This document shows positions 20,927-31,382 of a stretch of 64,000 nucleotides of DNA, piece after piece; positions within the stretch are counted from its first letter, which is position 1; each line of letters opens with the position of its first letter. The position numbers and the translations under genes are program-made. Under the pieces are notes generated by a model that saw only the letters and a program-made list of their open reading frames with translations, was not told where the DNA came from and searched no databases. Source of the stretch: Bacillus coahuilensis m4-4 (lineage in GTDB: Bacteria; Bacillota; Bacilli; Bacillales; Bacillaceae_K); contig NZ_ABFU01000042.1 of NCBI RefSeq assembly GCF_000171615.1, forward strand, positions 1 through 64,000, written 5' to 3'.

Positions 20927-21103
20927 ATGAAAACCATCTACAAGTATATTGTCTTGACGATTGCGATCTCAGCACTTTATAAAAATCGTTACCGCTTGCT
21001 AAACTATTTACTAAGAAATCCAAGTATCCGTGCTTATGCCATTAAGTTATCTATGAATGTACCGGGATTACGTTCCCTCTTCATTCGAAATACATTTCAG
21101 TAA
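20927..21103 (+). CDS. 58-residue basic membrane-associated peptide
   Basis: A short gene with a strong ribosome site (GGAGGG seven bases before ATG) and its own terminator. The product has a hydrophobic N-terminus (YKYIVLTIAISALYK) and a basic, Leu-rich rest (NVPGLRSLFIRN). I do not recognise it. By position just before the rhomboid gene it may correspond to yqgO of B. subtilis, but that is a guess. Confidence 0.65.
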   Translation: MKTIYKYIVLTIAISALYKNRYRLLNYLLRNPSIRAYAIKLSMNVPGLRSLFIRNTFQ

Positions 21104-21131
21104 GAAGGACCTTTAACGAGGTTCTTTTTTT
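21104..21131 (+). terminator. terminator after the 58-residue peptide gene
   Basis: An AAGGACCT/AGGTTCTT stem with one wobble pair, a six-base loop and a long T run. Confidence 0.8.
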
Positions 21132-21322
21132 ATGTCATTCTAAAAGAAGAAGAAGAGTCCTTTCTTTACTTCTTCACCCTTCTTTCGTTATAGTTTAATT
21201 AGGTATCGTTAAACTAATCTAGTTTTGTTCTTCCTAGTGATACCAGTTCGAAGGAATAAACAAATCCTATAATGTAGAAGAATGATCCCAATGAAATTTG
21301 TAAAAGAAAGAAGTGGTGGGTC

Positions 21323-22501
21323 TTGAGTTTACAATTAGACTTCTTATTTTGGAAGCTTACCAGCACTTTCATTCAGGAAGGAAATTACCGGGTAGTAAGT
21401 CTGTCTGAGAGTCAAAACGAGCTGTGGCTTGAAAACCTAAGCCAAAAGCAGGCACCGATTATTCGTCTACTACGCTACAATCTCGATTGGGGAAATTGGA
21501 TGAAGAAAGACTTAGATCGAACGGTTGCCAATGGAGAAAGAATTACGAAAAAATTTCTAAAACGGAGAGTAAAGATTGTTAATGTATACATCTCTAATCA
21601 TCCTCCTTTAGATCAATTGGAACTAGTAGAACGAAGCTATATGAATAATCAATATCAAAAGATTGAAGTTCAACCCATTCTACTCAGCGACGAAAATGTC
21701 AGTTCAGGAATAAAGGATCTTATCAATCTTATAGAATTTAATGGAACTATTGCGATCCCGTCCCCTCTTGACTTATTTGATGTACAAAGAGAACAGAAGG
21801 AAGCCATCAACCTAGCTAATCATAAGGTAAAAGAAGACCGGAAATTATTTCAAACAGCCAATCCTTTCTTTACATATATGTTTGCATGTATTCAAGTTCT
21901 TATGTTTTTCATTTTACAGTTATTTGGGGGAAGCACCAATCCCGAAACATTAGTGTTTTTTGGGGCAAAATTTAACCCACTGATACTAGAAGGAGAATGG
22001 TGGCGTTTTATTACACCGATATTTTTACATATTGGATTCTTTCATTTGCTTATGAATACATTTGCCTTAGTGTTGATTGGTAGAGAAGTTGAAAAGATAT
22101 TCGGTAAATGGAGATTTTTATTTATTTACTTACTGGCAGGAATCATTGGGTGTATCGCTAGTTTTTATTTTAATCCTGTTGGTTTATCTGCTGGTGCAAG
22201 TGGTGCAATCTTTGGGTGCTTTGGAGCGTTATTATACTTTGGCTATACATTTCCTCAAGTCTTTTTTAGAACGATGGGAATGAACATCCTAGTGATTGTA
22301 GGACTAAACCTTGTATTAGGCTTCACTGTTCCTGGTATAGATAATGCAGGTCATATCGGTGGATTAGTGGGTGGATTCATTGCAACAGGAATTGTCTATT
22401 TTCCTAGAAAGAAAAGTGTATCTCAACTTTATTATGTAACGGGTACAATCTTGTTTCTCCTTGTATCCTTATGGATACCGGTCATATCAAGATTCTTCTA
22501 G
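21323..22501 (+). CDS. yqgP: Rhomboid intramembrane serine protease YqgP
   Basis: A 392-residue protein with a soluble N-terminal domain (about 1-185) and a rhomboid core of six to seven membrane segments. The catalytic Ser is in GASGAIFG and the catalytic His in GHIGGLVGG; HLLMNTFAL with its HxxxN is also conserved. B. subtilis YqgP cleaves membrane proteins such as MgtE and cooperates with FtsH. The start is TTG 21323 after GTGGTGGG. The downstream hairpin is shared with the convergent gene. Confidence 0.93.
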   Translation: MSLQLDFLFWKLTSTFIQEGNYRVVSLSESQNELWLENLSQKQAPIIRLLRYNLDWGNWMKKDLDRTVANGERITKKFLKRRVKIVNVYISNHPPLDQLELVERSYMNNQYQKIEVQPILLSDENVSSGIKDLINLIEFNGTIAIPSPLDLFDVQREQKEAINLANHKVKEDRKLFQTANPFFTYMFACIQVLMFFILQLFGGSTNPETLVFFGAKFNPLILEGEWWRFITPIFLHIGFFHLLMNTFALVLIGREVEKIFGKWRFLFIYLLAGIIGCIASFYFNPVGLSAGASGAIFGCFGALLYFGYTFPQVFFRTMGMNILVIVGLNLVLGFTVPGIDNAGHIGGLVGGFIATGIVYFPRKKSVSQLYYVTGTILFLLVSLWIPVISRFF

Positions 22502-22577
22502 TACTTGCTTAAATATAACAGGTTCATTATCTTTAATGATTAACACATATAGAAATTTTTTGTCTTTACTTATTAAT

Positions 22578-22633
22578 AGAAGAGGGATGGTGCTGTCAAA
22601 AGGTTCAACTACTTCACCACTCTTCTTTTTTTA
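22578..22633. terminator. bidirectional terminator between yqgP and the convergent gene
   Basis: AGAAGAG and TGGTG, separated by three bases, pair with CACCA and CTCTTCT, followed by seven T on the plus strand. The element overlaps the 3' end of the minus-strand gene. Confidence 0.6.
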
Positions 22634-23350
22634 TTCCAAGAAAGTAATTCTTATATAATCCCTCCCAAAGGTTGCCGATAAGTCTCTCTGTTTCCTCTTC
22701 TGTAAAGCCTGGGAGCGGCCGTTCATTATAATCAACAAGTTCAGAAAGGGTAAAAACGTTAAAGTTATCCTTATCGATGGACAATTCTTGCAGGCTCTTC
22801 TCCCACGCGGATTCTAATTGCTGAGTCGTTACACGATCTAGAATATCCTTCCATTCTTTTTCTGAATCCGTTTGGGGAGTTCTAAAAGAATTCAATGGAC
22901 TGAAATTGGAATCAATGATATAGAGAGAGTCCTTTGACATAAGTTGAGCAGAGGTGATCAAATCGTTTTGTTCATGGAGTTCTCCGTAATGAAATGTGAT
23001 CGCTTCGAATAGACTGCTTTCTTTTCCTTCCACAACGGTTTCTTCAATCATTTGATCCGTATTTTGTTCCCATTCATTGATTAACCCCTTTAAACGGCCA
23101 TTAATAAATAAAAGGCTAATATCTTGGCGTAAATACGCCTGTTCATTTAGTTTAGACTGAATATCCCATCGAACTCTAAAATGACCATTCTTTTTTTTTC
23201 TTCTAATGAAAGAAATGTAGTAGCCGATTCAAATCGAGCATCCTCGTCAATTGGAAAATAAATAATGCTCTCTTTAACAGTCGACCCTTTCATCCATATG
23301 ACCAAAAGAATGAGAACAAGGGGTATTACTACGAGAACGATTCTCTTCAT
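22614..23350 (-). CDS. Membrane-anchored protein of unknown function, one frameshift
   Basis: About 245 residues, with an N-terminal membrane anchor (RIVLVVIPLVLILLVIW) and an exported, acidic remainder. I do not recognise the family. The ATG at 23350 has GGGAG upstream on the minus strand. A run of nine A (minus strand, near 23195) is one base short; adding an A joins EEKKKNGHFRVRWDIQSK to LNEQAYLRQDISLLF and gives one continuous protein. It is divergent from the SpoVAF-like gene, so a sporulation link is possible but unproved. Confidence 0.65.
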
Positions 23351-23492
23351 ACTTTTGACACTCCCCTGTAATTTATGTATACAAGCTATTTTTACTTTAT
23401 GAATGAACTCGTAGAAATATGAAAGACACGTATGAATTTCTTCCTCCTTGTCTAGGATGGTAAAAGTGTCGCATGTCTTAGGAGGTAGTGTT

Positions 23493-24922
23493 TTGGAGAA
23501 AGTAAAAAAGTTTCCAAACATTTTCAAGAAAATATAGATTATTTAAATGACATATTGGCCGTTGATGAAAGTTTTGATGTCATTCAACTAGACCTTTTGT
23601 ATGCAGAAAGAAAAATGGCCATGTATCTCGTAGATGGGTTCGTTAAGGACGATATTCTTCATTACATTATGAAGCTATTAGCTGACTTAACGCCAGATCA
23701 GCTCGAAGAAGAGCCATTAGAGAAGCTATTAAAAACGTATATACCTTACGTCGAGGTAGAGTCTGTTGATGATTTAACGAAAGTGGTAGACGGTGTGCTA
23801 GCGGGTCCAACTGCCTTATTAGTAGAAGGCGTTGACAAAGCTATCTTGATAGATGCTAGAACCTATCCAGTAAGAGGTCCACAAGAACCTGACATAGAAA
23901 GAGTCGTTCGAGGATCTAGAGATGGCTACGTCGAAACAATTGTTTTCAATACAGCCCTAACAAGAAGGCGAATTAGAGATCGATCATTACGCATGGAATA
24001 CATGCAGGTTGGAAGGCGTTCAAAAACAGATATTGTTGTTTGTTACTTGGCAGAGATCGCTGATGCTGAATTCGTGAAGCGTGTTAAAGATAGTATAAGT
24101 CAAATAGATACAGATGGATTACCTATGGGAGAGAAAACACTAGAGGAATACATATCGGGAAGGCACTGGAATCCATATCCTATGGTCAGGTATACTGAGC
24201 GCCCTGATACGGCGGCGGCTCATCTATATGAAGGACATGTTTGTATCATTGTAGACGGAACTCCTAGTGTGTTAATTACTCCTACTACTTTTTGGCATCA
24301 TTTACAACATGCAGAAGAGTACCGGAACAAGCCAGTTGTTGGAGCATATCTTCGATTCGTAAGATTTGTAGCAGTTTGGGCTTCTGTTTTCTTATTACCT
24401 CTTTGGTATTTACTCGCGATCCAACCGACGTTGTTACCAGACTGGGCAAAATTTGTCGGACCTAACGAGCTAGGGGAGGTGCCGTTACTATTACAGTTCA
24501 TCATCATTGAAATAGGAATTGACATATTGAGGATGGCAGCCATTCATACCCCTTCAGCTCTAGCTACGGCATTGGGTCTTGTCGCTGCCTTAATGATTGG
24601 GCAGGTTGCAGTAGAGGTAGGCTTGTTTATTAATGAGGTTATTCTTTACTTGGCCATTGCTGCGATTGGAACATTTTCAACACCTAGCTATGAGCTTAGT
24701 TTAGCAAACCGAATTGTTCGCTTACTGTTACTAGTCCTAACAGGTATATTTGCCTTACCTGGTTTCGTCATTGGTGTAACCCTTTGGATTATCCTGTTAG
24801 CATCAATGAAATCGTTTGGAGTTCCTTATTTATGGCCATTTATCCCATTTAACTATAGAGCCATGCGGGATGTACTTGTAAGGTCACCTCTTCCATTAAA
24901 AATAGAAGACCAAGGTTTTTAA
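23493..24922 (+). CDS. GerA-family spore membrane protein, SpoVAF-like, one frameshift
   Basis: About 476 residues. The N-terminal soluble half (to about 260) and the C-terminal half with four to five membrane segments match the GerA/SpoVAF family (RGPQEPDIERVVRGSRDG, NTALTRRRIRD, HTPSALATALGLV). GerA-type proteins sit in the inner spore membrane and take part in germination or dipicolinate channel function. TTG 23493 follows TTAGGAGG. One missing A near 23515 (restores FPKHFQENIDYLNDILAV) breaks the frame. No gerB or gerC partner is adjacent, which favours a SpoVAF-type protein. A terminator follows. Confidence 0.85.
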
Positions 24923-24955
24923 ACCCTCGGGATCCAGATCGTTAAGCGCATATTG

Positions 24956-24990
24956 AAAAAGCAGTAAACATAATGTTTGCTGCTTTTTTT
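24956..24990 (+). terminator. terminator of the SpoVAF-like gene
   Basis: AAAAAGCAGTAAACA pairs with TGTTTGCTGCTTTTT with one wobble pair, followed by more T. Confidence 0.88.
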
Positions 24991-25129
24991 AGTTCTATGG
25001 AAAATGGTAAGGGAAATCCAAAAGAAGTAGAAAAGAGCAACGAATAGAACTAGGACTAGGATTTCGAAAGTCTACTCTCCAAAAAAAGCTTGAGTTAATA
25101 TATCAAAAAAATTCACAACAAATCCTTTT

Positions 25130-25147
25130 TTGTGACCTTGTTCACAC
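25130..25147 (+). promoter_or_regulatory. FNR/CRP- or Rex-type operator before yqgQ-glcK
   Basis: TGTGA, six bases, TCACA (25131-25146) is an exact match to the FNR/CRP-family consensus, and with its flanks also fits most of a Rex box (TTGTGA-N6-TCACAA, last A replaced by C). It overlaps the -35 of the candidate yqgQ promoter. Confidence 0.55.
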
Positions 25148-25166
25148 ACTCCTTTTCCACTATACT
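25138..25166 (+). promoter_or_regulatory. candidate promoter of yqgQ-glcK
   Basis: TTGTTC, a 17-base spacer and TATACT lie 18 bases before the yqgQ start. The weak -35 is covered by the TGTGA-N6-TCACA operator, which suggests regulated use. Confidence 0.35.
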
Positions 25167-25183
25167 TTAAAGTGGTGATGGAA

Positions 25184-25382
25184 ATGAATTCAATCTATGA
25201 TGTTCAGCAATTAATTAAAAAAATACGGAACGATTATTTATGTTGGCGATAGAGTATCCGATCTTCAATTAATGGAGGAAGAAATCAAGGAGCTTAATCG
25301 ATCGCAATTAATTGAGCCAAGAGATTTTCAGATGGCTCTACTTTTATTAAGACAAGAAATACAGAGACAATTGAAGGGATAA
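25184..25382 (+). CDS. yqgQ: YqgQ (DUF910) protein, one frameshift
   Basis: A 65-residue protein of the YqgQ family after removing one A from a run of seven near 25210. It then reads MNSIYDVQQLIKKYGTIIYV and continues with SDLQLMEEEIKEL to LRQEIQRQLKG, typical of the family. B. subtilis YqgQ is a small helical protein proposed to bind nucleic acid. It is directly upstream of glcK, as in B. subtilis. ATG 25184 has GGTGATGG upstream; ATG 25178 is an alternative. Confidence 0.85.
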
Positions 25383-25394
25383 TAGGTGATGAAT

Positions 25395-26369
25395 ATGGTT
25401 GAAAAATGGATAGCGGCAGTAGACTTAGGTGGAACCACAACAAAGCTCGCATTTTTAAACTATTACGGTGAAATTGTTGAAAAATGGGAGATACCGACTG
25501 ATGTTTCTAATAACGGAAAAAATATTATTGTGAATATAGCAAAAGCAATGGATGAAAAGCTAGAAGTATTACAAGAAACGAAAGAAAAAATTTTAGGAAT
25601 AGGCATGGGTGCCCCTGGACCAGTTGATATGGAAAAAGGAATTATCTTTGAAGCAGTGAATTTAGGATGGGAAAAAAATACTCCTTTAAAAGACATGCTA
25701 GAAGTTGAAACAGGTTTGCCTGCTGTTATTGATAATGACGCAAACTGTGCGGCACTTGGTGAGATGTGGAAGGGTGCAGGAAATGGCGCCAAAGATTTGA
25801 TAGCGGTTACACTTGGTACAGGTGTCGGGGGCGGAATCATTACAAATGGAGACATTGTTCATGGTAGCAAAGGAGCTGCAGGAGAGATTGGTCATATTAC
25901 GGTTGTCCCGGAGGGCGGATATCCATGTAACTGTGGTAAAACAGGATGCTTAGAAACGGTTGCGTCTGCAACAGGTGTTGTACGTTTAGCCAATGATACC
26001 CTGATAACGAATCATGAAGATTCCTCTCTTCGTACCATTTTAGAAGAGAGCGGAAACATCACAGCGAAAGATGTTTTTGATTGTGCGAGAGAAGGGGATG
26101 ATGTCGCAAAGCAGGTCGTAGATCAGCTAGCCTTTTATTTAGGTCTTGCTTTAGCTAACTTAGGGAATGCTCTGAATCCAGAAAAAATTGTAATTGGTGG
26201 TGGCGTTTCAAAAGCCGGGGATATACTAATTGAAGCAGTGGAAGGCTATTTCCGCAAATTTGCATTCCCAACTGTTGCAACCTCTACACAATTAGCTATA
26301 GCTACTCTAGAAAACGATGCAGGAGCTATTGGTGCTGGTTGGTTAGTCAAGAATAAAGTGAAAGCTTAA
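25395..26369 (+). CDS. glcK: Glucokinase (ROK family)
   Basis: A 324-residue cytosolic kinase that phosphorylates glucose with ATP. N-terminal phosphate loop DLGGTTTK, catalytic Asp in [20 protein letters not shown] and the ROK zinc motif [10 protein letters not shown] (near residue 175) are present. ATG 25395 is preferred, with AGGTGAT upstream; ATG 25389 and GTG 25386 are in frame. It follows yqgQ by 12 bases and is probably co-transcribed with it. Confidence 0.95.
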   Translation: MVEKWIAAVDLGGTTTKLAFLNYYGEIVEKWEIPTDVSNNGKNIIVNIAKAMDEKLEVLQETKEKILGIGMGAPGPVDMEKGIIFEAVNLGWEKNTPLKDMLEVETGLPAVIDNDANCAALGEMWKGAGNGAKDLIAVTLGTGVGGGIITNGDIVHGSKGAAGEIGHITVVPEGGYPCNCGKTGCLETVASATGVVRLANDTLITNHEDSSLRTILEESGNITAKDVFDCAREGDDVAKQVVDQLAFYLGLALANLGNALNPEKIVIGGGVSKAGDILIEAVEGYFRKFAFPTVATSTQLAIATLENDAGAIGAGWLVKNKVKA

Positions 26370-26382
26370 TTTCTAAGAATGT

Positions 26383-26431
26383 ATTAAACGAACAAAAAGA
26401 CTCCCAAAAGGAGTCTTTTTGTTCGTTTAAT
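26383..26431. terminator. terminator of glcK with a 22-bp perfect stem
   Basis: Left arm 26383-26404 and right arm 26410-26431 are perfectly complementary over 22 bp with a five-base loop. The T run lies inside the right arm. Confidence 0.85.
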
Positions 26432-26623
26432 ATGTTTAGATAGAAATATCCAAAAAATAAATCTTGCTTTTTGATAAGGTATAAGTCATCATTATAACTT
26501 ATATAAATAAATTTTTGTTTGATTTTTGTTAAAAAAGTATTAAGATAGTCTTTGATTCTTGAAATATAAGTAAATTATTGTAAACAAATAAATAGAAAAT
26601 GAACCATTTTGGAGGTTGAACGT

Positions 26624-28510
26624 ATGAGTAGTAGGAAGAAATTTATAATATCCCTTCCGATAGTTGCTACCATTCTCGTGTGGATAAAAACGTATATCGT
26701 CTATAAAACTAGCTTTTCTATAACAATTGAAAATAGTATGCAGGAGTTCATCCTGTTTATCAATCCAATTAGCTTCTTGCTATTAATCTTTGGAGTTAGT
26801 TATTTTATTAAAACAGAACGTAAACGAACACGATATGTTATGGTAACAACGATTATTCTGTCCATTGTGGTATATGGTAATGTAGCATTCTACCGTTTCT
26901 TTACAGATTTCTTAACATTACCGGTTTTGTTCCAGACAAGTAATTTTTCAGATTTAGGTAGTAGTGCTTCTGCAACCATAAAGTGGACGGATTCTTTATA
27001 CTTTTTAGATGTAGTGATACTGGCTGGGTTAATTAAGCTGAAACCAGCATTCCTTTCATTTGAAAGCATTAAACGTAATAAGCGTAGAGCCTATTATTTT
27101 GCATCTATTGCGATTCTTTTCTTTAACTTGGGTCTTTCAGAATCTGAACGTCCTGAGTTGTTAACTAGAACATTTGACCGAGAGATGCTAGTGAAAAACA
27201 TTGGAACATTTAATTATCATCTCTACGATATTTATTTACAATCGAAATCTAGTGCTCAAAGAGCGCTAGCTGATGGTAGTGAATTAAGTGAGATTGACAA
27301 TTATCTGGCAGCCAATTATGTTGAACCAAATGATGAGTTGTTTGGTATTGCAAAAGACAAGAATGTTATTATGATTTCATTAGAATCCATTCAGTCGTTT
27401 GTGATTAATAATGATGTTTACGGTGAAGAAGTAACCCCATTCTTAAATGACTTTATTAAAGAAAGCATTTATTTTGATAACTTCTATCATCAAACTGCAC
27501 AAGGAAAAACATCGGATTCAGAGTTTATTGTGGATAATTCACTCTATCCCTTAAATAGTGGAGCAGTATTCTTTACTCATGCAGGAAATGAATATCACTC
27601 GTTAACGGAGCAGTTAAATAAACATGAGTATTATACATCTTCTATGCATGCGAATAATAAGAGCTTCTGGAACCGTGACTTAATGTATGATGCGATTGGA
27701 TATGATTACTTCTATTCCTTACCAGATTATGAAGTAAATGATGAAAACTCAGTGAACTGGGGTTTAAAGGATATTCCATTCTTTGAACAATCGGTAGAGC
27801 ATATGAAGGAAATGCCACAACCATTTTTTACAAAGATGATTACTTTAACAAATCATTATCCTTTCACATTAGATGAAGAGGATAAGTATATTGATGAGTT
27901 TGATTCTAATTCTGGAACATTGAATCGTTATTTCCAGACCGTACGTTATATGGATGAGGCTGTTAAATTATTTATTGAAGATTTAAAAGAAAGCGGTATA
28001 TATGATGATTCCATTATTGTCATGTATGGTGACCATTATGGGATTTCTGAGAACCATAATGCCGCGATGGAGCAGTACTTAGGAACTGAGGTTACACCTT
28101 ATGTGACGACTGAACTTCAAAAGGTTCCATTTATCATTCATATTCCAGGTGTTGAGGCTCAAACTATTTCTGATGTGAGTGGTCAAATTGATATTCGTCC
28201 AACTTTACTTCACTTACTTGGAATTGACTCAAAAGGTGATTTACAATTTGGTCAAGACTTATTCTCTCCTGATCATGAAGACTTCCTTATTTTACGTGAT
28301 GGACGTTTCATTACAGATGAGGTAGTGTTTGCTGGAGAAGCGTGCTGGGATAAAGATTCGGGCGAACCAATCGATAAAGCTGAATGTGATAGGTTCAGTG
28401 AACGTGTAAAAACAGAATTAGATTATTCGGATAAGATTATTTATGGAGACTTGTTGCGCTTCTACGGTGAGAATGGCATCATTGAAGATCCTGAATATAT
28501 GGAAGAATAA
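26624..28510 (+). CDS. yqgS: Lipoteichoic acid synthase family protein YqgS
   Basis: A 628-residue membrane enzyme: five N-terminal membrane segments, then an extracellular sulfatase-type domain. The catalytic Thr is in QGKTSDSEF (near residue 300), with metal-ligand regions SLESIQSF and [12 protein letters not shown]. It transfers glycerol phosphate from phosphatidylglycerol to build lipoteichoic acid. The locus after glcK matches yqgS, one of the LtaS paralogues of B. subtilis. ATG 26624 has GGAGG at good spacing. The reading frame is intact. Confidence 0.95.
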   Translation: MSSRKKFIISLPIVATILVWIKTYIVYKTSFSITIENSMQEFILFINPISFLLLIFGVSYFIKTERKRTRYVMVTTIILSIVVYGNVAFYRFFTDFLTLPVLFQTSNFSDLGSSASATIKWTDSLYFLDVVILAGLIKLKPAFLSFESIKRNKRRAYYFASIAILFFNLGLSESERPELLTRTFDREMLVKNIGTFNYHLYDIYLQSKSSAQRALADGSELSEIDNYLAANYVEPNDELFGIAKDKNVIMISLESIQSFVINNDVYGEEVTPFLNDFIKESIYFDNFYHQTAQGKTSDSEFIVDNSLYPLNSGAVFFTHAGNEYHSLTEQLNKHEYYTSSMHANNKSFWNRDLMYDAIGYDYFYSLPDYEVNDENSVNWGLKDIPFFEQSVEHMKEMPQPFFTKMITLTNHYPFTLDEEDKYIDEFDSNSGTLNRYFQTVRYMDEAVKLFIEDLKESGIYDDSIIVMYGDHYGISENHNAAMEQYLGTEVTPYVTTELQKVPFIIHIPGVEAQTISDVSGQIDIRPTLLHLLGIDSKGDLQFGQDLFSPDHEDFLILRDGRFITDEVVFAGEACWDKDSGEPIDKAECDRFSERVKTELDYSDKIIYGDLLRFYGENGIIEDPEYMEE

Positions 28511-28513
28511 AGG

Positions 28514-28544
28514 AAAGCTTGCGAGAATCTCGCAAGCTTTTTTT
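28514..28544 (+). terminator. terminator of yqgS
   Basis: A perfect AAAGCTTGCGAG stem with a three-base loop, followed by a T run. Confidence 0.92.
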
Positions 28545-28603
28545 GTCATCCTTTTCTCTATCCCTTCATAAACGTTATAAAGGAGAGAAATGGAGGGAAA
28601 GAA

Positions 28604-29791
28604 ATGGATGTGAAAGTTCGTCAAGGAGATTCACTATGGTATTATAGTCAATTGTTTTATATGCCACTACCTTTACTATTAGATAGTAACAGGGATATGG
28701 ATGTCTATAGTCTTCAAATCGGTCAGAGCATTAAAATTCCTGGCTTCTATGTTGAACGATATTCGATTCAAAAAAGTGATAGCTTATGGAGTATCGCAAA
28801 CAATAGAAATATGAATGTGGATGCATTGTTACTTCTTAATCAAGATACGTCACCATCTAATTTACAGGTAGGACAAGACATTTTAGTACCTGTTAGAGTG
28901 ACGTCTCCAATTGAAAGAGGGCAGCAGGCTTTTACATTTAGTAAATTGGAAAATACTCTGAATCGATTACTTGAAATCTATCCATTCTTAAAGGCAAATA
29001 CCATAGGAAAGAGTGTTGATGGATTGCCCATATATGAAATTGTGATTGGAAAGGGAAAGAAACAGGTTCACTTTGATGGTTCGTTTCATGCTAACGAATG
29101 GATTACCACCTCTCTGCTACTAGCTTTTTTAAATAATTATGCCTTGTCTTTAACAAATGGAAATCCCATAAGAGGCATATCGATGTTACCAATTTATCAA
29201 TCCGTCACTCTTTCGATAGTGCCAATGGTGAATCCCGATGGAGTAAATTTAGTGCTTGATGGGCCACCTGCAGAAAGAAAGCAACAATTAATCGAAATGA
29301 ATAAAGGCAGCTCTGATTTTTCTAGGTGGAAAGCAAATATAAGAGGAGTAGATTTAAACAATCAGTATCCTGCAAAATGGGAGGTAGAAAAGGAACGCAA
29401 AGAAGAAAAGTCACCTGCCTACCGGGATTACCCAGGAGATGCTCCGTTAACAGAACCCGAGGCTATCGCCATGGCAGAATTAGCGAAGGATAGAGGATTT
29501 GACCGACTTCTTGCCTTTCATACACAAGGACAAGAATTTTATTGGGGATATGAAGGATTAGAGCCAGAGGAGTCTGTACAATTAGCAAAAATGTTTGAAC
29601 GAGTTAGTGGGTACCGATCGATAAGATATGTCGATAGTTATGCAGGGTATAAAGATTGGTTTATAAAAGAATTTCAAAAAGCAGGCTTTACAATTGAAGC
29701 AGGACTAGGTATTAACCCATTACCACTCTCACAATTTCAAAACATTTACGAAAGAGTAGTAGGAATAATTTTAGTTGCGTTATATCGTTAG
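28604..29791 (+). CDS. yqgT: LysM-M14 peptidoglycan endopeptidase YqgT
   Basis: A 395-residue protein. Two LysM modules (about 1-45 and 48-95) bind peptidoglycan; an M14 zinc carboxypeptidase domain follows. Zinc ligands are His and Glu in FHANEW and His in AFHTQGQ; the catalytic Glu is in FTIEAGLG. The arrangement is that of gamma-D-glutamyl-diaminopimelate endopeptidase I of spore formers. No signal peptide is seen, which suggests action in the mother cell or spore. GAGGG precedes the ATG. Confidence 0.93.
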   Translation: MDVKVRQGDSLWYYSQLFYMPLPLLLDSNRDMDVYSLQIGQSIKIPGFYVERYSIQKSDSLWSIANNRNMNVDALLLLNQDTSPSNLQVGQDILVPVRVTSPIERGQQAFTFSKLENTLNRLLEIYPFLKANTIGKSVDGLPIYEIVIGKGKKQVHFDGSFHANEWITTSLLLAFLNNYALSLTNGNPIRGISMLPIYQSVTLSIVPMVNPDGVNLVLDGPPAERKQQLIEMNKGSSDFSRWKANIRGVDLNNQYPAKWEVEKERKEEKSPAYRDYPGDAPLTEPEAIAMAELAKDRGFDRLLAFHTQGQEFYWGYEGLEPEESVQLAKMFERVSGYRSIRYVDSYAGYKDWFIKEFQKAGFTIEAGLGINPLPLSQFQNIYERVVGIILVALYR

Positions 29792-29820
29792 AAAAAAGTC
29801 TAAGGGCTTTTTTCTTTTTT
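29792..29820 (+). terminator. terminator of yqgT
   Basis: An AAAAAAGTC/GGCTTTTTT stem with one wobble pair and a short loop, then a second T run. Confidence 0.7.
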
Positions 29821-29884
29821 TTGTAAACTTTTTACCGATATAATACGTCTATTAGTAGAGACGAATGGTAAGGGGAGAGTGACA

Positions 29885-31006
29885 ATGAAGAACTATGCTT
29901 TTATAATAATCTTGTGCCTCATTCCTCTCCTTCACGGATGTCAAGAGTCAGAGTCAGATTCAGATTCAGTTCCTCAGGTACATTTAAATGAAGAATCAAA
30001 CAAAGAGGTTAAAGTAAAAAGACAGAAAAAGAGATGATACCATTAACTGTAAGTAGCAAAGAACAGGTTCAGGTTGTGGACTGGGTTGACGATGATCGAA
30101 TAATTATCGTGGAGTATAGTGGGTCTACATATAAGATTGTAGAGTACCATTTGTATACAGGTGTTCGGGAAGAGTTATTTATTGGAGAAGGTACATTTGT
30201 ACAAGGCTTTGTTCATCAGAATAAGAGGAATATTCTTATTCATTCCTCGCCTTCTACTTACGAAGCGAAGCTTGAGCTTTTTACATTGGATGGAAAAGTG
30301 GAGTACACATACACCATCCCCTCAGCTGAATTGTCCTTTTCATGGAATCCAGTAAATCCTTTTAAACTTTTGGTAGCGGCCTTTGATGAATCATGGGAGT
30401 ACTCAACATATCTTCTTGATCTTCAATCAAATCAACAGAAGGAGTTAAAGGGATATCCTCCTTTTCTTTTTTTGGAGGGATGACCAACACTTTTTGTACC
30501 AGGATACATCATGGGATGAAATTAAGCTTATGGCACCATTAGTGGAGGAAGATACGGAAGAGTTTGACCGGAAAATACTCGACGAATCACTGTTTTATGC
30601 CACAGCAGAAAATAATCGTGTATTACGGATGACAATAGAAAATGATTCTAAGACAGCTGAAGTAACCGTTGAGGATTTTCCCGCCTTCTCTGTAGAATTG
30701 CCTTCGATTTCAACTTATTCAGGGTGGCTTATTCCTCATATGGAAATAATGGAGGACAGTTTGTTTATTTTCACTCCAAATAAGAGTGGCCAAATTGATA
30801 CATACGTTGAAGGGTTTCGACTAGAAAAGTGGAACATGGCTACTGGGAAAAGAGAGACGTCCTTAGATGGAATAGAAAATCAGCCGATTGAGTGTAGTCC
30901 AAATGGTACGAGGTGCTTGTATGGATATTATCTTTCGACTATGATTGAAATGGAGACTGGTACTAAAAAGGAAATGATATTATATGCAGAGGAGACGAAC
31001 TTCTAA
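29885..31006 (+). CDS. yqgU: YqgU-like lipoprotein, two frameshifts
   Basis: About 373 residues after bridging. The signal peptide ends at LLHGC, a lipobox, so it is a membrane-anchored lipoprotein. A Ser/Asp/Glu-rich linker follows, then beta-rich repeats that fit the YqgU beta-propeller description. One A is missing near 30013 (restores KKTEKEMIPLTV) and one T is extra near 30472 (restores FLFWRDDQHFLYQDTSW). The last base of its stop is the first base of the next ATG, so yqgV is translationally coupled. Function unknown. Confidence 0.82.
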
Positions 31007-31317
31007 TGGCTATTATTGACGTAACAGTTATACCGATTGGAACCACATCGCCGAGTGTGAGTGATTATGTGGCAGATATCCAAAACATTTTGAAGAGATA
31101 TGAAGCTGAAGGAAAGATTCGCTTTCAGCTAACGCCTATGAATACGTTAATTGAAGGAGAGCTAGCTGTATTATTAGAAGTGGTTCAAGCAATTCATGAA
31201 GCACCATTTAATAAAGGGATACAGAGAGTGGCTACCAATTTAAGAATCGATGACCGCCGAGATAAGAAGAGAACGATGGAAGATAAAGTGAAAGCTGTAG
31301 AGAGTAAGTTGTCGTAG
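31006..31317 (+). CDS. yqgV: Thiamine-binding MTH1187 family protein YqgV
   Basis: A 103-residue ferredoxin-like-fold protein of the MTH1187/YkoF-like family, with the typical start DVTVIPIGTTSPSVSDYV and the central segment QLTPMNTLIEGEL. Family members bind thiamine or a related compound. The start overlaps the yqgU stop by one base. A terminator follows at 31325. Confidence 0.92.
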   Translation: MAIIDVTVIPIGTTSPSVSDYVADIQNILKRYEAEGKIRFQLTPMNTLIEGELAVLLEVVQAIHEAPFNKGIQRVATNLRIDDRRDKKRTMEDKVKAVESKLS

Positions 31318-31324
31318 CTTTGTA

Positions 31325-31352
31325 GAAGGGAGCCCGCTTGGCTTCCTTTTTT
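31325..31352 (+). terminator. terminator of yqgU-yqgV
   Basis: AAGGGAGCC and GGCTTCCTT pair with one wobble, followed by a T run. It lies before the start I chose for the next gene, which supports that start. Confidence 0.8.
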
Positions 31353-31382
31353 AAAATGACTGTTCTTGAAAGGAATCTTGAA

